This document shows, one piece after another, positions 13,158 through 14,023 of a DNA stretch of 14,023 nucleotides (the stretch's first letter is position 1; every line of letters begins with the position of its first letter). The position numbers and the translations under genes were made by a program. Under the pieces are notes generated by a model. It was given only the letters and a program-made list of their open reading frames with translations. It ran no database searches and was not told the DNA's origin. Source of the DNA: Patescibacteria group bacterium (GTDB lineage: Bacteria > Patescibacteriota > Patescibacteriia > 2-12-FULL-60-25); NCBI GenBank assembly GCA_018817245.1, contig JAHIUG010000042.1:1-14023 (forward strand), read 5' to 3'.

Positions 13158-13655
13158 TTACTTCCGCGGTTTGACGAAGATCCAAGGATTATTGGCACGC
13201 CGGAAATAGTCAGGATGGCCGCACCAGCTGCGGAGCCAGAGGCCACCACCGTTACGCCCAACGCGGAACACGGACGGGGGGCGCCCCAAATTGGTGATTT
13301 GCTCCATGGCGATCATGAACCATTCACCGAGGGGCTCATCTTGGTACTGCAGGCGCAGCAGAGGGCCAACTTCAGGCGAGCATAGCTTCAGCCCATGTTC
13401 CATAGCGAACCGACAGATCTTCTCGAACGTGACTCTGTTCTTGGAATCCAGCTCAACCGTCGTAACGATGACCAAGTCGACATTGGACTTCTTGGTCGCT
13501 ACCGTGAAGTCATCCTGACCGACCATGCTCTCAGCATTACGGCCCACGCGACACCCAGCCTGTTTCAGAGCCCGTAAGAACTCTTGACCTGTTTGCGGGC
13601 CAGATCCAAGATGAAGGGTTTTCCAAACTTCGAATCTACTAACGCTGCTTGTCAT
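13158..13655 (-). CDS. 165-residue protein of a recurrent Patescibacteria family, unknown function
   Basis: Soluble, with no membrane segment. Recognisable conserved pieces are FEVWKTLHLGSG (8-19), FTVATKKSNVDLVIVTTVEL (50-69), LCSPEVGPLLRLQY (91-104), GEWFMIAMEQI (110-120) and the ending HPDYFRRANNPWIFVKPRK (147-165). I recall this ending from many Patescibacteria hypotheticals; that is memory, not a search. The start is well supported by AAAGGAG about nine bases ahead of the ATG. The gene is clearly GC-richer than its surroundings: 39 of 60 bases are G or C at 13201-13260. It is isolated between two minus-strand terminators, so it is a single-gene transcription unit. A TTGACG lies upstream at 13716-13721 as a possible -35. 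Confidence 0.88.
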   Translation of the reverse strand: MTSSVSRFEVWKTLHLGSGPQTGQEFLRALKQAGCRVGRNAESMVGQDDFTVATKKSNVDLVIVTTVELDSKNRVTFEKICRFAMEHGLKLCSPEVGPLLRLQYQDEPLGEWFMIAMEQITNLGRPPSVFRVGRNGGGLWLRSWCGHPDYFRRANNPWIFVKPRK

Positions 13656-13783
13656 TATTCCCCGCTCCTTTCTTTTTCAAAGAACCATTCTACACCTAGC
13701 TGATTTCGCTCTTCTCGTCAATATTTGGGGTCGAATCCCGCATTCTAATATCAATGCACCAATCACATCTCTGAGGCTGGCAT

Positions 13784-13834
13784 AAAAAAATTCAAAACCA
13801 ACAAAAAGTGCGCGATCACGCAATTTTCGTTGGT
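13784..13834 (-). terminator. Terminator for a minus-strand transcript entering from the right
   Basis: On minus, ACCAACGAAAA pairs with TTTTTGTTGGT (11 bp with one G-U), enclosing GCG/CGC, and is followed by a T-rich tail ending in seven T. It would stop transcription arriving from beyond the right edge before it reaches the 165-residue gene. The rest of 13656-13906 shows no gene. Confidence 0.65.
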
Positions 13835-13906
13835 GTTAAGATTGTTTTACTTGATGTGATTATTAATCAATGTTTTTACGGCTTATTATCCAATCGCAAT
13901 TAATTA

Positions 13907-14023
13907 AGAGTTCGAATCAAGTATCCGAAAACCCACCAAAAAGCTCCTATCGGCAATTATTGGTGGGTTTTTTATTTTGTTGTTTTCGGATTTTAAATGG
14001 TGCATCCATGAGTTGAATACACA
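13907..14023. repeat. Right copy of the 117-bp terminal direct repeat
   Basis: Matches 1-117 with two differences. The inner stem (13927-13939 with 13960-13972) and an outer inverted repeat ATCCGAAAAC/GTTTTCGGAT (13923-13932 with 13982-13991) share bases 13927-13932, so they exclude each other, as in an attenuator. In the left copy the outer stem has one mismatch on plus, but a G-U pair on minus. The T-loop-like TTCGAAT at the left end does not belong to a foldable tRNA. Confidence 0.9.

Noticed and set aside
13907..13940. tRNA 3' fragment or attachment site (TTCGAAT followed by CCCACCA)
   Set aside because: The T stem does not pair and the CCA does not fall at the right distance from the T loop; no integrase is present.

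Overview
The window is a compact bacterial stretch that most resembles a Candidate Phyla Radiation (Patescibacteria, probably Parcubacteria-like) genome. That placement is inferred. It rests on short intergenic spaces, a lean set of housekeeping and envelope genes, a winged-helix/Cas2-like protein next to prmC, a DUF3048 protein, small zinc-ribbon proteins, and a 165-residue unknown whose ending I recall from many Patescibacteria proteins. TGA is used as a stop, so the genetic code looks standard. Almost everything lies on the minus strand; only tRNA-Val, the Cas2-like gene and prmC are on plus.

Layout. Bases 1-356 are non-coding: one copy of a 117-bp terminal repeat, then a 47-bp direct repeat and a long hairpin downstream of hisS. 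Bases 357-3238 hold hisS, lepB and a sugar-nucleotide nucleotidyltransferase. Bases 3262-4319 form a clean transcription unit of three small, unnamed, GC-richer genes, with a canonical promoter and a strong terminator. tRNA-Val(CAC) follows with its own promoter and terminator, then the Cas2-like gene and prmC, which converge on murA (6058-7389). Next come a DUF3048 protein, ribosomal protein bL25, a four-helix membrane protein, a small zinc-ribbon protein, a RodA/FtsW-family glycosyltransferase and a single-pass exported protein. After a 315-bp gap with repeated GATAGGAG motifs lies an isolated GC-rich unknown (13158-13655), and then the second terminal-repeat copy (13907-14023).

Functionally, murA and rodA serve peptidoglycan synthesis; lepB and the membrane or exported unknowns serve the envelope; hisS, tRNA-Val, bL25 and prmC serve translation.

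The most unusual feature is not a gene. Most intergenic gaps contain a short degenerate array of 7-, 8- or 12-base units. Each gap has its own unit, often as two arrays facing each other in inverted orientation, and similar 7-base arrays occur inside two coding sequences. No CRISPR array, cas1, transposase, integrase or rRNA is visible.
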